From Planctomycetota bacterium (GTDB lineage: Bacteria; Planctomycetota; Phycisphaerae; Sedimentisphaerales; Anaerobacaceae), in contig JADFHU010000356.1 of assembly GCA_022567055.1 (NCBI GenBank), forward strand, positions 1-6,246: a DNA stretch of 6,246 bases, read 5' to 3'. The stretch's first letter is position 1, and each line of letters opens with the position of its first letter. The notes beneath the pieces are model-generated. The model searched no databases. It worked only from the letters and a program-made list of their open reading frames with translations, and was not told the origin of the DNA. Below, in pieces: positions 6,205-6,246 of this stretch. The position numbers and the translations under genes are program-made.

Positions 6205-6246
6205 GGAATGTCCAATGATGAAGTTTCCACCCCTTCGACATTCTGC

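Noticed and set aside
1..6246. CRISPR array, tRNA/rRNA gene, insertion sequence or attachment site
   Set aside because: No regularly spaced repeats, cloverleaf-like sequence, transposase motifs or terminal inverted repeats were seen; almost all of the window is sulfatase coding sequence.

Overview
The window holds four consecutive genes for type I (formylglycine-dependent) sulfatases, all on the minus strand. Transcription therefore runs from high to low coordinates: 6204 to 4432, 4132 to 2672, 2643 to 1141, and 1063 past the left edge. Each has an N-terminal secretion signal, the metal-binding acidic pair, a Cys-type formylglycine motif and the later D-N/D-H metal motif. They are clearly different subfamilies rather than recent duplicates. 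Tandem arrays of diverse exported sulfatases, GC-rich coding sequence and simple GGAG ribosome binding sites fit the PVC superphylum best, most likely a planctomycete related to Rhodopirellula/Pirellulales. Verrucomicrobia or Lentisphaerae are also possible. This taxonomic guess is inference; the window contains no rRNA or other marker gene.

Layout in transcription order. (1) 6204-4432 is an iduronate-2-sulfatase-like enzyme with an extra C-terminal domain that aligns without gaps to the core of the beta domain of the von Hippel-Lindau protein (VHL). (2) A 299-nt AT-richer gap follows, with a possible promoter but no convincing terminator. (3) 4132-2672 is a canonical C-A-P-T-R arylsulfatase. 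(4) After a 28-nt gap, 2643-1141 is a heparan-N-sulfatase-like protein with an unusual active-site set (E-D, C-S-T-S-R, G-K-T-D) and a basic C-terminal tail. (5) After a 77-nt gap with a perfect 7-bp hairpin, 1063-1 is a C-S-P-T-R arylsulfatase cut by the window edge.

The close spacing of the last three genes suggests one transcript. The first gene may share it or have its own. The likely joint role is stepwise removal of different sulfate esters, and perhaps N-sulfates, from a complex sulfated polysaccharide in the periplasm or outside the cell. No glycoside hydrolase, polysaccharide lyase, transporter, regulator or sulfatase-maturating enzyme lies in the window, so the substrate cannot be read from context. 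No tRNA, rRNA, CRISPR array, insertion sequence or long repeat was found. The most noteworthy observations are the VHL-like domain fused to a sulfatase and the non-canonical formylglycine motif.
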